64,000 bases of DNA from Sphingobacteriaceae bacterium. GTDB lineage: Bacteria; Bacteroidota; Bacteroidia; UBA7662. The position numbers and the translations under genes are program-made. Positions 25,818-34,020 of the stretch are shown here, piece after piece. How positions within the stretch are numbered: the first letter of the stretch is position 1; the number at the start of each line of letters is the position of its first letter. The notes under the pieces were generated by a model. The model was not told the DNA's origin and searched no databases. It saw only the letters and a program-made list of their open reading frames with translations. The stretch spans positions 1 to 64,000 of the forward strand of contig JAUXNJ010000031.1 in assembly GCA_030682795.1 (NCBI GenBank), in the 5' to 3' direction.

Positions 25818-26651
25818 TCAAAACTTAAAAACCATCCCATTCCCCGCCACCTCAAAGCGGGTAATGCCTTTTTTAGAGATGTAATCTCCTACCACCTGCC
25901 CGATAAGCGCCCCTGCTACCACATCGCTGAACCAATGTTTGCCTTGCAGCATGCGACCAGCCCCGCTGGCTACGGCCAAGGTATAAAAAGTAATGGGTAC
26001 CCAGCGGTGCTCCTCGGCATATGCTTGACGAAAGACCGCCGCCGCTGCAAATGCAGAAGTAATATGTCCTGAAGGAAAGCTGGTATGGACGTACCGACCA
26101 AAAGGCCCGTCAAAAAGACGCGGATCATTGCCAGCCTCTATAGGTCGCTGGCGCTGAAAGAGGTATTTGGGCAATTGCACCATGGCCCGACTTAAAATAA
26201 AAGCCTTGGCCACATTTAAGCCCACCAGCTGCGTGTGCTGATTTTCACGATAGCGCCCTTCCAACCAAATGACCCCAGCCACGGGAATGGTAAACAAGCC
26301 GTTGCCAAAAATATCGGTATAGGTTGCTGCCAAGGCCCAGCCATCGGTACGATTCGTAAATTGGCGAAATTCAGCATCTACATACCATGCGGCAGTGACC
26401 AAAGCACCGCCTAATGCCAATTTGGTCCAAGAACGACTGTCCCAGCTTGCTGGCGCTTTGAGCATCCCCCAGCCGTCTTGCGCAAAGGACTTGAGGTAGT
26501 CCTTAGAAAATGGATGCAAACGGAGTTCATCTTCGGACCAGCTGTGCCCAGAAAAAACTACCAGCTGTTGCTCGGCAATCGGATTGTCTTGCGCGGCAAG
26601 TCCGCCAGACCAAAGCAGTAGTAAAAATGTTAAGATCTTCACTGCCCTCAT
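25818..26651 (-). CDS. PAP2-superfamily phosphatase (exported)
   Basis: 277-residue acid phosphatase/lipid-phosphatase relative. An N-terminal signal peptide (residues 1-20, ending LAAQ) is followed by several hydrophobic helices. The three catalytic motifs are present: KYLFQRQRP (K-x6-RP), PSGH in TSFPSGHITSAF, and RMLQGKHWFSD (R-x5-H-x3-D). Likely substrates are lipid phosphates, undecaprenyl pyrophosphate or phosphate esters in the periplasm; the sequence does not decide. Overlaps the upstream mazG by 4 bp (ATGA), so the two are coupled although their functions seem unrelated. Confidence 0.88.
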   Translation of the reverse strand: MRAVKILTFLLLLWSGGLAAQDNPIAEQQLVVFSGHSWSEDELRLHPFSKDYLKSFAQDGWGMLKAPASWDSRSWTKLALGGALVTAAWYVDAEFRQFTNRTDGWALAATYTDIFGNGLFTIPVAGVIWLEGRYRENQHTQLVGLNVAKAFILSRAMVQLPKYLFQRQRPIEAGNDPRLFDGPFGRYVHTSFPSGHITSAFAAAAVFRQAYAEEHRWVPITFYTLAVASGAGRMLQGKHWFSDVVAGALIGQVVGDYISKKGITRFEVAGNGMVFKF

Positions 26652-27421
26652 AGCTTTTTCGCCTCATTCCAAAAAGCATCCATCTCAGCCAAGGTCATGT
26701 CTTGTAACTTGCGACCAGAGGCAGCCGCTCCTTTTTCGAGGTATTGAAAGCGTTTGATGAACTTTTGATTGGTTTTTTCGAGGGCATTTTCGGGGTTCAC
26801 TTCCAAAAAGCGGGCGTAATTGATCATGCTGAAGAGCAAATCCCCAAATTCAGCTTCAATTTCGGTGCTGTTACCCGCCTCCACTTCTGCCTTTAACTCG
26901 CCAAGCTCTTCTTGCAGCTTGTCCCAAACCTGCTCTTGATTGTCCCAGTCGAAACCCACCCCCCTGGCCTTTTCTTGTATCCGTGTGGCCTTGACCATGG
27001 CCGGCAGCGATACTGGCACCCCTTCGAGCACCGAGCTTTTGCCTTCTTTCAGCTTCAGTTTTTCCCAGTTTTGTTTCACCTCTTCTTCTCCACTCACCTT
27101 TACATCTCCATAAATGTGGGGATGGCGGTGGATGAGCTTGTCGCAGATGCCATTGAGCACATCGGTCATGTCGAATGCGCCCTTTTCCGCACCAATTTTG
27201 GCATAAAATACTAAGTGCAGCATCACATCGCCGAGCTCCTTTTTTACTTCTTGAAGATCGTTTTTAAGGATGGCATCCGCCAATTCATACATTTCTTCGA
27301 TGGTAAGTGGCCGCAGCGTTTCCATGGTTTGTTTGCGGTCCCATGGACATTGCTCGCGCAATTCGTCCATAATGGTGAGCAGGCGACTAAAAGCTTCAAG
27401 GCGTGGATCGGGTGAATGCAT
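26648..27421 (-). CDS. mazG: Nucleoside triphosphate pyrophosphohydrolase MazG
   Basis: Hydrolyses (d)NTPs to NMP and PPi and clears aberrant nucleotides; in E. coli it also lowers ppGpp. 257 residues, the long two-domain form. The N-terminal domain shows CPWDRKQTMETLRPLTIEE and the helix EELGDV-type metal site (KKELGDVMLHLVFYAKI); the second domain repeats it (EELGELKAEVEAG, EAEFGDLLFSMINYAR). Complete and ordinary. First gene of a two-gene unit with the PAP2 phosphatase. Confidence 0.94.
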   Translation of the reverse strand: MHSPDPRLEAFSRLLTIMDELREQCPWDRKQTMETLRPLTIEEMYELADAILKNDLQEVKKELGDVMLHLVFYAKIGAEKGAFDMTDVLNGICDKLIHRHPHIYGDVKVSGEEEVKQNWEKLKLKEGKSSVLEGVPVSLPAMVKATRIQEKARGVGFDWDNQEQVWDKLQEELGELKAEVEAGNSTEIEAEFGDLLFSMINYARFLEVNPENALEKTNQKFIKRFQYLEKGAAASGRKLQDMTLAEMDAFWNEAKKL

Positions 27422-27655
27422 GCAGCGAAATTAAGCAATTGTTGAGAAAGCGAGCGCCTGAAACTGGCGTAGCCAGCTGAAAAAAATAAAACAAACAGCT
27501 CAGTCCCTGCTTCTTCGCAATCTTAAATCCCGCTTTAAAACACTGCTCATAACAATTAAATAAAACGCCTTATTCTTCTCAAATAAACGGATAAAACTAT
27601 CCGAATCCCTTGATTTACTGATACATTTAGCATTCACATTAAACCTTTTTTAAAC

Positions 27656-27663
27656 TATCTTTG
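27656..27663 (+). promoter_or_regulatory. -7 box TATCTTTG of the suf operon
   Basis: Exact TAnnTTTG match; the start site would be near 27668-27670, just before the dyad at 27673-27687. No ideal TTTG -33 is seen. The rest of the 27422-27702 gap is A/T-rich and shows nothing else. Confidence 0.6.
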
Positions 27664-27672
27664 TTGCCTAAT

Positions 27673-27687
27673 TCAGATTAAGTCTAA
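27673..27687 (+). promoter_or_regulatory. Imperfect dyad TCAGAT-TAA-GTCTAA at the suf transcription start
   Basis: The right half GTCTAA and its flanks match the perfect palindrome upstream of the cytochrome c peroxidase (18120-18135). Position over the predicted start site would suit repression by an iron- or Fe-S-sensing regulator. The match is short, so this is tentative. Confidence 0.35.
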
Positions 27688-27702
27688 ATACGTACAATCA
27701 GA

Positions 27703-29151
27703 ATGAGCACATCAGAACAGGACATACTCGAGCAGATCACCGGCGACGACTACAAATACGGATTTGTCAGCAATATTGAGCAAGACATCATCCCCAAGGG
27801 CTTAACAGAAGAGACCGTGCGCTTTATTTCTGCCAAGAAGAATGAGCCCCAGTGGCTACTCGATTGGCGCTTGAAAGCCTACAGGCATTGGCTCACCATG
27901 ACTTCGCCTGAATGGCAGAACGTAAAGTTCCCTCCCATTGATTACCAAGACATTAGCTATTACGCTTCCCCCAAAGAAGGAAGCAAGCTCAACAGCTTAG
28001 ATGAGCTCGACCCCGAAATCAAGGCTACCTACGACAAATTGGGTATTCCCCTCGAGGAACAGCTCATGTTAGCGGGTGTAGCGGTGGATGCGGTACTTGA
28101 TTCAGTATCGGTGATTACTACTTTCAAAGAAAAATTGGCCGAAAAAGGCGTGATATTTTGTTCCATCAGCGAAGCGGTGCAAGAGCATCCTGAGTTGGTG
28201 AAGAAATATTTAGGCTCGGTGGTACCCTACACCGATAATTATTTCGCAGCCCTCAACAGTGCCGTTTTTAGCGATGGATCGTTTGTATATATTCCTAAAG
28301 GCGTTCGTTGTCCGATGGAGCTCAGCACCTACTTCCGCATCAACGCCCAAGGCACCGGGCAGTTTGAACGCACCCTCCTCATTGCCGAAGATGCCAGCTA
28401 TGTGAGCTACCTCGAAGGCTGTACCGCTCCCAAGCGCGATGAAAATCAGTTGCACGCGGCGGTGGTAGAACTGGTAGCCATGGAAGATGCCGAAATCAAA
28501 TACAGCACCGTTCAAAACTGGTACCCGGGTGATAAGGATGGAAAAGGTGGCATTTACAACTTTGTTACCAAACGCGGGGTATGCATGGGCAACGGCTCTA
28601 AAATCAGCTGGACCCAAGTAGAAACTGGCTCAGCCATTACCTGGAAATACCCAAGTGTGGTGCTCAAAGGCGACAACAGCATTGGTGAGTTTTACAGCGT
28701 TGCGGTTACTAACAACCTGCAGCAGGCCGATACCGGCACCAAAATGATCCACATAGGTAAAAACACCAAAAGCCGCATCGTGAGCAAAGGCATCAGCGCA
28801 GGCAAAAGCCAAAACTCTTATCGCGGACTGGTAAAGGTGCGTAAATCGGCTGCCAACGCCCGCAATTACAGTCAGTGCGACTCGCTGTTGATGGGCGACA
28901 AATGCGGAGCGCACACTTTCCCCTACTTCGAAATCAACAACAACGGCGCAACCGTAGAACACGAAGCCACCACCTCTAAAATTGGTGAAGACATCATGTT
29001 CTATTGCAACCAACGCGGTATTTCGCAAGAAGATGCCGTAGCACTCATTGTGAATGGTTATGCCAAAGAAGTGCTCGACAAATTGCCCATGGAGTTTGCG
29101 GTGGAAGCCAAAAAGCTGCTGGCCATTTCACTTGAAGGCTCCGTCGGATAA
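27703..29151 (+). CDS. sufB: Fe-S cluster assembly protein SufB
   Basis: Scaffold subunit of the SufBC2D complex on which sulfide and iron are assembled into clusters. 482 residues, the usual length. Recognised by family blocks such as [39 protein letters not shown] and [20 protein letters not shown]; the last contains the Cys likely to take part in cluster building. First gene of sufB-C-D-S-E-T. Unusually, a ~300-bp repeat array separates it from sufC. Confidence 0.97.
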   Translation: MSTSEQDILEQITGDDYKYGFVSNIEQDIIPKGLTEETVRFISAKKNEPQWLLDWRLKAYRHWLTMTSPEWQNVKFPPIDYQDISYYASPKEGSKLNSLDELDPEIKATYDKLGIPLEEQLMLAGVAVDAVLDSVSVITTFKEKLAEKGVIFCSISEAVQEHPELVKKYLGSVVPYTDNYFAALNSAVFSDGSFVYIPKGVRCPMELSTYFRINAQGTGQFERTLLIAEDASYVSYLEGCTAPKRDENQLHAAVVELVAMEDAEIKYSTVQNWYPGDKDGKGGIYNFVTKRGVCMGNGSKISWTQVETGSAITWKYPSVVLKGDNSIGEFYSVAVTNNLQQADTGTKMIHIGKNTKSRIVSKGISAGKSQNSYRGLVKVRKSAANARNYSQCDSLLMGDKCGAHTFPYFEINNNGATVEHEATTSKIGEDIMFYCNQRGISQEDAVALIVNGYAKEVLDKLPMEFAVEAKKLLAISLEGSVG

Positions 29152-29158
29152 ATTGAAA

Positions 29159-29185
29159 CACGGAGGTCACGGAGGGCACTGAGAT
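29159..29185 (+). repeat. CACGGAG triple repeat (inverted relative to the downstream array)
   Basis: Three 9-base units beginning CACGGAG, CACGGAG and CACTGAG. CACGGAG is the reverse complement of the CTCCGTG units at 29258 onward, so the transcript can pair over ~70 bases. It begins 8 bases after the sufB stop. Confidence 0.8.
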
Positions 29186-29255
29186 TAGGCTTAGCTTTCC
29201 ATGACCTCCTAGCATCACAGAAAGAACAGAAAAGAAACCCAAAAAAGGACATCCA

Positions 29256-29444
29256 TTCTCCGTGAACTCCGTGTCCTCCATGTTTAACTAAAAAAATATA
29301 GGACCCAGATTTCTCCGTGAACTCCGTGTCCTCCGTGTTTAACTAAAAAATAAAGGACCAGATTTCTCCGTGAACTCCGTGTCCTCCGTGTTTAACTAAA
29401 AATAAAGGACCAGATTTCTCCGTGAACTCCGTGTCCTCCGTGTT
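29256..29444 (+). repeat. Tandem array of ~53-bp units between sufB and sufC
   Basis: Copies begin at 29256, 29311, 29364 and 29416 (lengths 55, 53, 52 and a partial 29). Each holds three 9-base sub-units CTCCGTGAA-CTCCGTGTC-CTCCGTGTT, then TTTAACTAAAAAATA and GGACCAGAT. Copies 2 and 3 are nearly identical, pointing to recent expansion. The partial last copy ends 11 bases before the sufC ATG. The whole 29152-29455 gap is this array, its inverted partner, and a short A-rich stretch. Confidence 0.92.
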
Positions 29445-29455
29445 AATAAATAGCT

Positions 29456-30214
29456 ATGCTTAATATAAACAACCTGAAAGCGTCGATCGACGACAAACAA
29501 ATCCTCAAAGGCATCAACCTCGAAGTAAAACCTGGTGAAGTGCATGCCATCATGGGCCCCAATGGCTCTGGCAAATCCACCCTCTCGAGTGTGATTGCTG
29601 GCCGTGAAGGCTACGAAGTAAGTGGTGAAGTGCTGTTCAACGGCAAAGATCTCCTCGAATTGGCGCCTGAAGTACGGGCTTGGGAAGGCATTTTCCTCGC
29701 TTTTCAATACCCAGTCGAAATTCCTGGTGTAAGCAACACCAATTTTATGCGTACCTGCATCAACGAGCAGCGCAAATACAAAGGCTTGCCCGATATGGAC
29801 GCTAGCACCTTCTTGAAGACCCTACGTGCAAAGGCCGATCTGGTGGAGCTTGACCCCAATTTGATGAAACGCTCAGTGAACCAGGGTTTCTCTGGCGGCG
29901 AAAAAAAGCGCAACGAAATATTCCAGCTGGCGATGTTGGAGCCAAAATTAGCCATCCTCGACGAAACAGACTCGGGCCTCGATATCGATGCCCTCCGCAT
30001 TGTGTCGAATGGCGTGAACAAGCTTCGTAATAAAGACAATGCCTTTGTGGTTATTACCCACTATCAGCGATTACTCGACTACATCGTACCTGATTTTGTA
30101 CACGTTTTGATGGACGGACAGATTGTAAAATCTGGCACCAAAGAACTCGCTTATGAGCTGGAGGAAAAAGGTTACGATTGGATCAAGGCCGAACTGAAAG
30201 CCGCTGCCCTATGA
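29456..30214 (+). CDS. sufC: Fe-S cluster assembly ATPase SufC
   Basis: 252-residue ABC-type ATPase of the SufBC2D complex; ATP binding remodels SufB-SufD to let iron and sulfide in. Walker A GPNGSGKST, the SufC-specific signature SGGEKKRNEI, Walker B LAILDETDSGLD and a switch His (VVITHYQRLLDYI) are all present. Its stop overlaps the sufD start as ATGA. No Shine-Dalgarno; the repeat array immediately upstream forms its translation-initiation region when read from the sufB transcript. Confidence 0.97.
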   Translation: MLNINNLKASIDDKQILKGINLEVKPGEVHAIMGPNGSGKSTLSSVIAGREGYEVSGEVLFNGKDLLELAPEVRAWEGIFLAFQYPVEIPGVSNTNFMRTCINEQRKYKGLPDMDASTFLKTLRAKADLVELDPNLMKRSVNQGFSGGEKKRNEIFQLAMLEPKLAILDETDSGLDIDALRIVSNGVNKLRNKDNAFVVITHYQRLLDYIVPDFVHVLMDGQIVKSGTKELAYELEEKGYDWIKAELKAAAL

Positions 30215-31524
30215 GTACTGACACCCTACAGGCACCTTTGATGGAGCGACTCCAAGCCTATGTACAGCACAGCGCCAGTGGTGCGCAGGAAAGTCTGCGC
30301 CTGGCTGCCCTCGCCCAGTACGAGGCCCTTGGCTTGCCGCATCCCGATTTGGAAGATTGGAAATATACCAATTTCAAGGGTCTAAAAGCCCTCGACCCGA
30401 GCATGCCTTTGCCGATTTTAGATGAGTCGACCATCGACATCAGTCAGTACCGCATTGCCGGCATCGACGCCATTGAACTGGTTTTTGTAAACGGCCGCTT
30501 TGCTGGAAGTCTGAGCAGGCCCTTCGAAAGCGAGCAATTATACATCAGTACCTTGGCCAAAGCCCGCAATTTGCGCCCCGACTTGCTCGAAGCCCATCTC
30601 GGCAAATATGCCCAGCAGGCTACTGAAGGACTCACGGCCCTCAATTTGGCGCTTGCCAACGATGGTTTTGTGATACATCTCACCAAAAACGAAGTCTGTG
30701 ATCGTCCCGTTGTGGTTTACCACCTCAGCACCGGCACCCAAGAGCGCGGCTTCAACAACCTCCGCAACTTGGTAGTAGCCGAAGCTGGCAGCAAACTGGT
30801 GTTGATAGAAAAATACATCAGCAACTCCCCAATTTTCGACAATATTGTAACCGAAGTGGTTGTAGGCGCAAATGCCGATGTAGAGCACTACCGACTCCAA
30901 ACCCGTTATGGTGATGCTTGGCAAGTGGGTACCACCCGGGTGGAACAAGGCCGTGATTCGCGTTATTACAATGCCACCATCAGTTGGAGCGGTCAAATGG
31001 TACGTAACAATCTCCAGGCCCGTCATGCAGAAAAAAACTGCGAAACACACTTTTTCGGTTTGTATTTGTTAGATCATGACAACCTCATCGATAACCACAC
31101 CCTGATGGACCACGCCATGCCCAATTGTTACAGTCACGAGCTCTATAAAGGCATCGTGGGACCTGAAGGCAAAGCTGTGTTCAATGGCAAGGTGCTGGTG
31201 CGACCAGATGCACAAAAAACCAACGCCTACCAAAGCAACGCCAATATCTTACTGGCAGATACCGGCACAGTAAACGCCAAGCCTGAGCTTGAAATTTTTG
31301 CAGATGATGTAAAATGCTCACACGGGGCAACGGTGGGGCAGTTAGACTTGAACGAATTATTTTACCTCAAATCACGGGGCATTGGCGAAGAAAAAGCCCG
31401 CACCATTCTGCTCACCGCTTTTGCGGGTGAAGTGGTGGAGGCCGTGCGCATTGAAGCTTTGCGCGACGACCTGATGGCCCAGTTGATGGAGGAACTTCAA
31501 CGCATGCAAATCAGTTTTGAATAA
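30211..31524 (+). CDS. sufD: Fe-S cluster assembly protein SufD
   Basis: 437-residue partner of SufB in the SufBC2D scaffold, involved in iron acquisition. The C-terminal beta-helix shows family blocks such as NANILLADTGTVNAKPELEI and DDVKCSHGATVGQLD, with the conserved His. I use the ATG 30211 (MSTDTLQAPLMERL), which overlaps the sufC stop by 4 bp; an earlier TTG in frame lies inside sufC. Followed directly by sufS with no gap. Confidence 0.95.
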   Translation: MSTDTLQAPLMERLQAYVQHSASGAQESLRLAALAQYEALGLPHPDLEDWKYTNFKGLKALDPSMPLPILDESTIDISQYRIAGIDAIELVFVNGRFAGSLSRPFESEQLYISTLAKARNLRPDLLEAHLGKYAQQATEGLTALNLALANDGFVIHLTKNEVCDRPVVVYHLSTGTQERGFNNLRNLVVAEAGSKLVLIEKYISNSPIFDNIVTEVVVGANADVEHYRLQTRYGDAWQVGTTRVEQGRDSRYYNATISWSGQMVRNNLQARHAEKNCETHFFGLYLLDHDNLIDNHTLMDHAMPNCYSHELYKGIVGPEGKAVFNGKVLVRPDAQKTNAYQSNANILLADTGTVNAKPELEIFADDVKCSHGATVGQLDLNELFYLKSRGIGEEKARTILLTAFAGEVVEAVRIEALRDDLMAQLMEELQRMQISFE

Positions 31525-32757
31525 ATGAAAATAGCTACTCACATCGATTGGAAAGCCATCCGCGCCGATTTCCCGATACTTGAAGAACAAGTAAACGGCA
31601 AACCGCTGGTGTATTTCGACAATGCCGCCACTTCGCAAAAGCCGAAGCAGGTGATCGATGCCTTGGTAGCTTATTACAGCCGCTACAACAGCAATGTACA
31701 CCGCGGGGTGCACAGTTTGAGTCAGCAGGCCACGGCCGCCTTTGAGGCCACCCGGCGCAAGGTACAGCAGCTGCTCAACGCCCGCGAAGAGGCGGAGATT
31801 ATTTACACCAGCGGCACCACGGCAGCCATTAATTTGGTAGCCAGCAGCTGGGGTAGCTTGCATGTACAAGCCGGTGATGAAATTTTGATTACAGGTCTCG
31901 AACACCACGCCAACATTGTGCCCTGGCAAATGCTTTGTGAGCGCACTGGCGCCAAATTGGTGGTCGCTCCTATCCTCGACAATGGGGAGGTTTCTTTGGA
32001 TGCCTTCGCCCAATTGCTCTCGCCTCGCACCAAAATGGCGGCTTTTAGCTGGATCAGCAATGCCCTTGGCACGGTGAATCCGGTGCACGAAATGATAGCC
32101 CTGGCCCAGGCGGTGGGTGCCTTTACCTTGGTAGATGCCGCACAGGCAGCGCCACATAGCACCATTGATGTGCAAGACTTAGACTGCGATTTTTTGTGCT
32201 TTTCGGCCCATAAAATGCTGGGACCAACCGGCATCGGCATTTTATATGGCAAGCGCGAAGTGCTCGAACCCCTTCCTCCGTACCAAGGCGGTGGCGATAT
32301 GATCAAGGAAGTAACCTTCGAAAAAACCACCTACAACGAATTGCCTTTGCGACTCGAAGCAGGAACGCCGAATATTGCCGATGTAATTGCCTTTGGTACT
32401 GCCATCGACTATTTGCAGGAGATTGGCTTAGAACAGATAGAGGCCCGTGAAAACGAACTCTTGGCCTATGCCACAGCTCAAATCAACGAAATTCCGGGCA
32501 TCCGACTCATCGGCACCGCTCCCGACAAACGCAGCGTGCTCAGTTTTATGCTCGGCAGCGCCCATCCTTACGATGTGGGGGTGTTGCTCGACCAAATGGG
32601 CATTGCCATTCGCACCGGCCACCATTGTGCGCAACCGGTAATGGACCGCTACCAAATTCCTGGCAGCTGCCGCGCTTCCTTTGCTTTTTACAATACGTTC
32701 GAAGAAATCGATCGTTTTATTACCGCCTTACACAAGGTTCAAAAAATGCTTTCCTAA
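31525..32757 (+). CDS. sufS: Cysteine desulfurase SufS
   Basis: PLP enzyme that takes sulfur from L-cysteine and hands it as persulfide to SufE. 410 residues. The PLP lysine is in FSAHKMLGPTGIG, and the catalytic Cys in RTGHHCAQPVMDR, the short-loop group II pattern that needs SufE as activator. Starts right after the sufD stop; its own stop shares one base with the sufE ATG (TAATG). Confidence 0.96.
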   Translation: MKIATHIDWKAIRADFPILEEQVNGKPLVYFDNAATSQKPKQVIDALVAYYSRYNSNVHRGVHSLSQQATAAFEATRRKVQQLLNAREEAEIIYTSGTTAAINLVASSWGSLHVQAGDEILITGLEHHANIVPWQMLCERTGAKLVVAPILDNGEVSLDAFAQLLSPRTKMAAFSWISNALGTVNPVHEMIALAQAVGAFTLVDAAQAAPHSTIDVQDLDCDFLCFSAHKMLGPTGIGILYGKREVLEPLPPYQGGGDMIKEVTFEKTTYNELPLRLEAGTPNIADVIAFGTAIDYLQEIGLEQIEARENELLAYATAQINEIPGIRLIGTAPDKRSVLSFMLGSAHPYDVGVLLDQMGIAIRTGHHCAQPVMDRYQIPGSCRASFAFYNTFEEIDRFITALHKVQKMLS

Positions 32758-33188
32758 TGGCTACCATGCAAGAAATACAAGACCAACTGATTGAAGACTT
32801 CGGTTTTTTAGAAGATTGGGAAGACAAATACGCTTACCTCATCGACTTAGCCAAAAGCCTCGAGCCGCTAACCGCTGAGCAAAGATTGCCCGAAAACGTT
32901 ATTAAAGGCTGCCAAAGCACCGTATGGCTGCATGCCAAAATGGAAGGCGACCGGATACGCTACCATGCCGATTCCGACGCCTTCATCTCCAAGGGAATCA
33001 TCGCTTTGCTTGTGCGGGTTTTTGATGGCCAAAAGCCCGAAGATATCCTGCACGGCGATTTTTACGTGGTCGACCGCATTGGCTTGGCCACCCACCTCTC
33101 CCCCAACCGCGCCAACGGCTTGGGACATATGTTAAAGCAAATGCGCACCTACGCCCTGGCTTTTCAATCGAAAACCCAAAACGCCTAA
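32757..33188 (+). CDS. sufE: Sulfur acceptor SufE
   Basis: 143-residue sulfurtransferase that accepts persulfide from SufS on Cys52 (ENVIKGCQSTVWLHA) and passes it to SufB. The ATG at 32757 joins the sufS stop by one base and gives the family N-terminus (MQEIQDQLIEDF a few residues on; 32766 is an alternative start). SufE directly beside the matching SufS type supports a complete sulfur-transfer pair. Confidence 0.95.
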   Translation: MATMQEIQDQLIEDFGFLEDWEDKYAYLIDLAKSLEPLTAEQRLPENVIKGCQSTVWLHAKMEGDRIRYHADSDAFISKGIIALLVRVFDGQKPEDILHGDFYVVDRIGLATHLSPNRANGLGHMLKQMRTYALAFQSKTQNA

Positions 33189-33191
33189 AAA

Positions 33192-33521
33192 ATGAGTGAA
33201 GTAACCGAACGCAGCTTCGTTGAAATACAAAACGACGTTATCAGCATCCTCAAAACCATCTTCGATCCTGAAATTCCGGTTGATATTTATGAACTAGGGC
33301 TGATTTACGAAGTAAAAGTGAGTCCAGGCGGCAAAGTCGACATCCTGATGACGCTTACCTCACCTGCTTGTCCCGTAGCTGGCACCCTCCCTGGGGAAGT
33401 CGAAGCTAAAATCAAAGGCGTCCATGGCGTTAGCGATGTAAAAGTAGAACTAACCTTCGAGCCCGCCTGGAACCAGGATTTGATGAGTGAGGAAGCGAAA
33501 TTGGAATTAGGATTTTTGTAG
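33192..33521 (+). CDS. sufT: SufT-like Fe-S maturation protein (DUF59/MIP18 family)
   Basis: 109-residue MIP18/DUF59 protein, a family that helps maturation of Fe-S proteins. The hallmark is FDPEIPVDIYELGLIYEV and, further on, LTSPACPVAGTLPGEV, with the reactive Cys. Starts 3 bases after sufE. It ends the SUF operon; no sufA-type carrier or sufU is present here. Confidence 0.9.
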   Translation: MSEVTERSFVEIQNDVISILKTIFDPEIPVDIYELGLIYEVKVSPGGKVDILMTLTSPACPVAGTLPGEVEAKIKGVHGVSDVKVELTFEPAWNQDLMSEEAKLELGFL

Positions 33522-33524
33522 GAC

Positions 33525-33555
33525 GGCTAATCCAATTAGCCTGGTTAAAACCAGC
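33525..33555. terminator. Two short hairpins between convergent suf and Hpt genes
   Basis: GGCTAAT-CCA-ATTAGCC (33525-33541, perfect 7-bp stem) is followed by CTGGT-TAAA-ACCAG. Neither is followed by a T run, so this is only a possible terminator. Confidence 0.35.
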
Positions 33556-33565
33556 GGCCAAAGGC

Positions 33566-33910
33566 TTATAAATCGGCCCGCAGCTGCTCCATGGAGCTAT
33601 CGAGATACGCCAATAGCTGGTTTACATCGGCTGGCATCTCGTCTAAACCCACTTTGTTTTTGCTGTTCTTTTCGATTTTGAGCACCAAATCACGCATCAC
33701 CTCCACACAGATCATTCCAATGGGCGCCTTCATTTTGTGCGCTACGTTTCCAAGCACTTCCCAGTCTTGCTTAGCAAGCGCCTGGCGCATTTTATCCATC
33801 TCTCCCACCATTTCTTCTAAAAAGGTAAGCACGATATCGCGTTGAAACTCGGTATCTCCGCCGGAAATTTCATTGAGGTAGCTGTAGGTAATGAGCGTTT
33901 GCACAGACAT
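33566..33910 (-). CDS. Stand-alone Hpt (histidine phosphotransfer) domain protein
   Basis: 114 residues forming one four-helix Hpt bundle. The phosphorylatable His is in LGNVAHKMKAPIGMI (~residue 57); the canonical HxxKG reads HKMKA here. Relays phosphate between a hybrid sensor kinase and a response regulator; none is encoded in the window, so its partners lie elsewhere. It has its own well-formed promoter (33928-33958). Confidence 0.85.
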   Translation of the reverse strand: MSVQTLITYSYLNEISGGDTEFQRDIVLTFLEEMVGEMDKMRQALAKQDWEVLGNVAHKMKAPIGMICVEVMRDLVLKIEKNSKNKVGLDEMPADVNQLLAYLDSSMEQLRADL

Positions 33911-33927
33911 GATGGTTTTTCTATCGT

Positions 33928-33958
33928 CAAATATACCCCAGCGAATTTGGATTACAAA
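33928..33958 (-). promoter_or_regulatory. Promoter of the Hpt gene: TTTG-N19-TATATTTG
   Basis: On the minus strand TTTG (33958-33955) is followed by 19 bases and TATATTTG (33935-33928), an exact Bacteroidota -33/-7 pair. The start site would be ~14 bases before the ATG. Confidence 0.78.
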
Positions 33959-34020
33959 CCTTCTTTTTGAATCTTGAATATTAAGGCAATATTGTATATT
34001 GACGCACTAAATAAAAGCAT

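Noticed and set aside
29256-29444. CRISPR array between sufB and sufC
   Set aside because: Units are continuous tandem repeats without unique spacers, and no cas genes are present.
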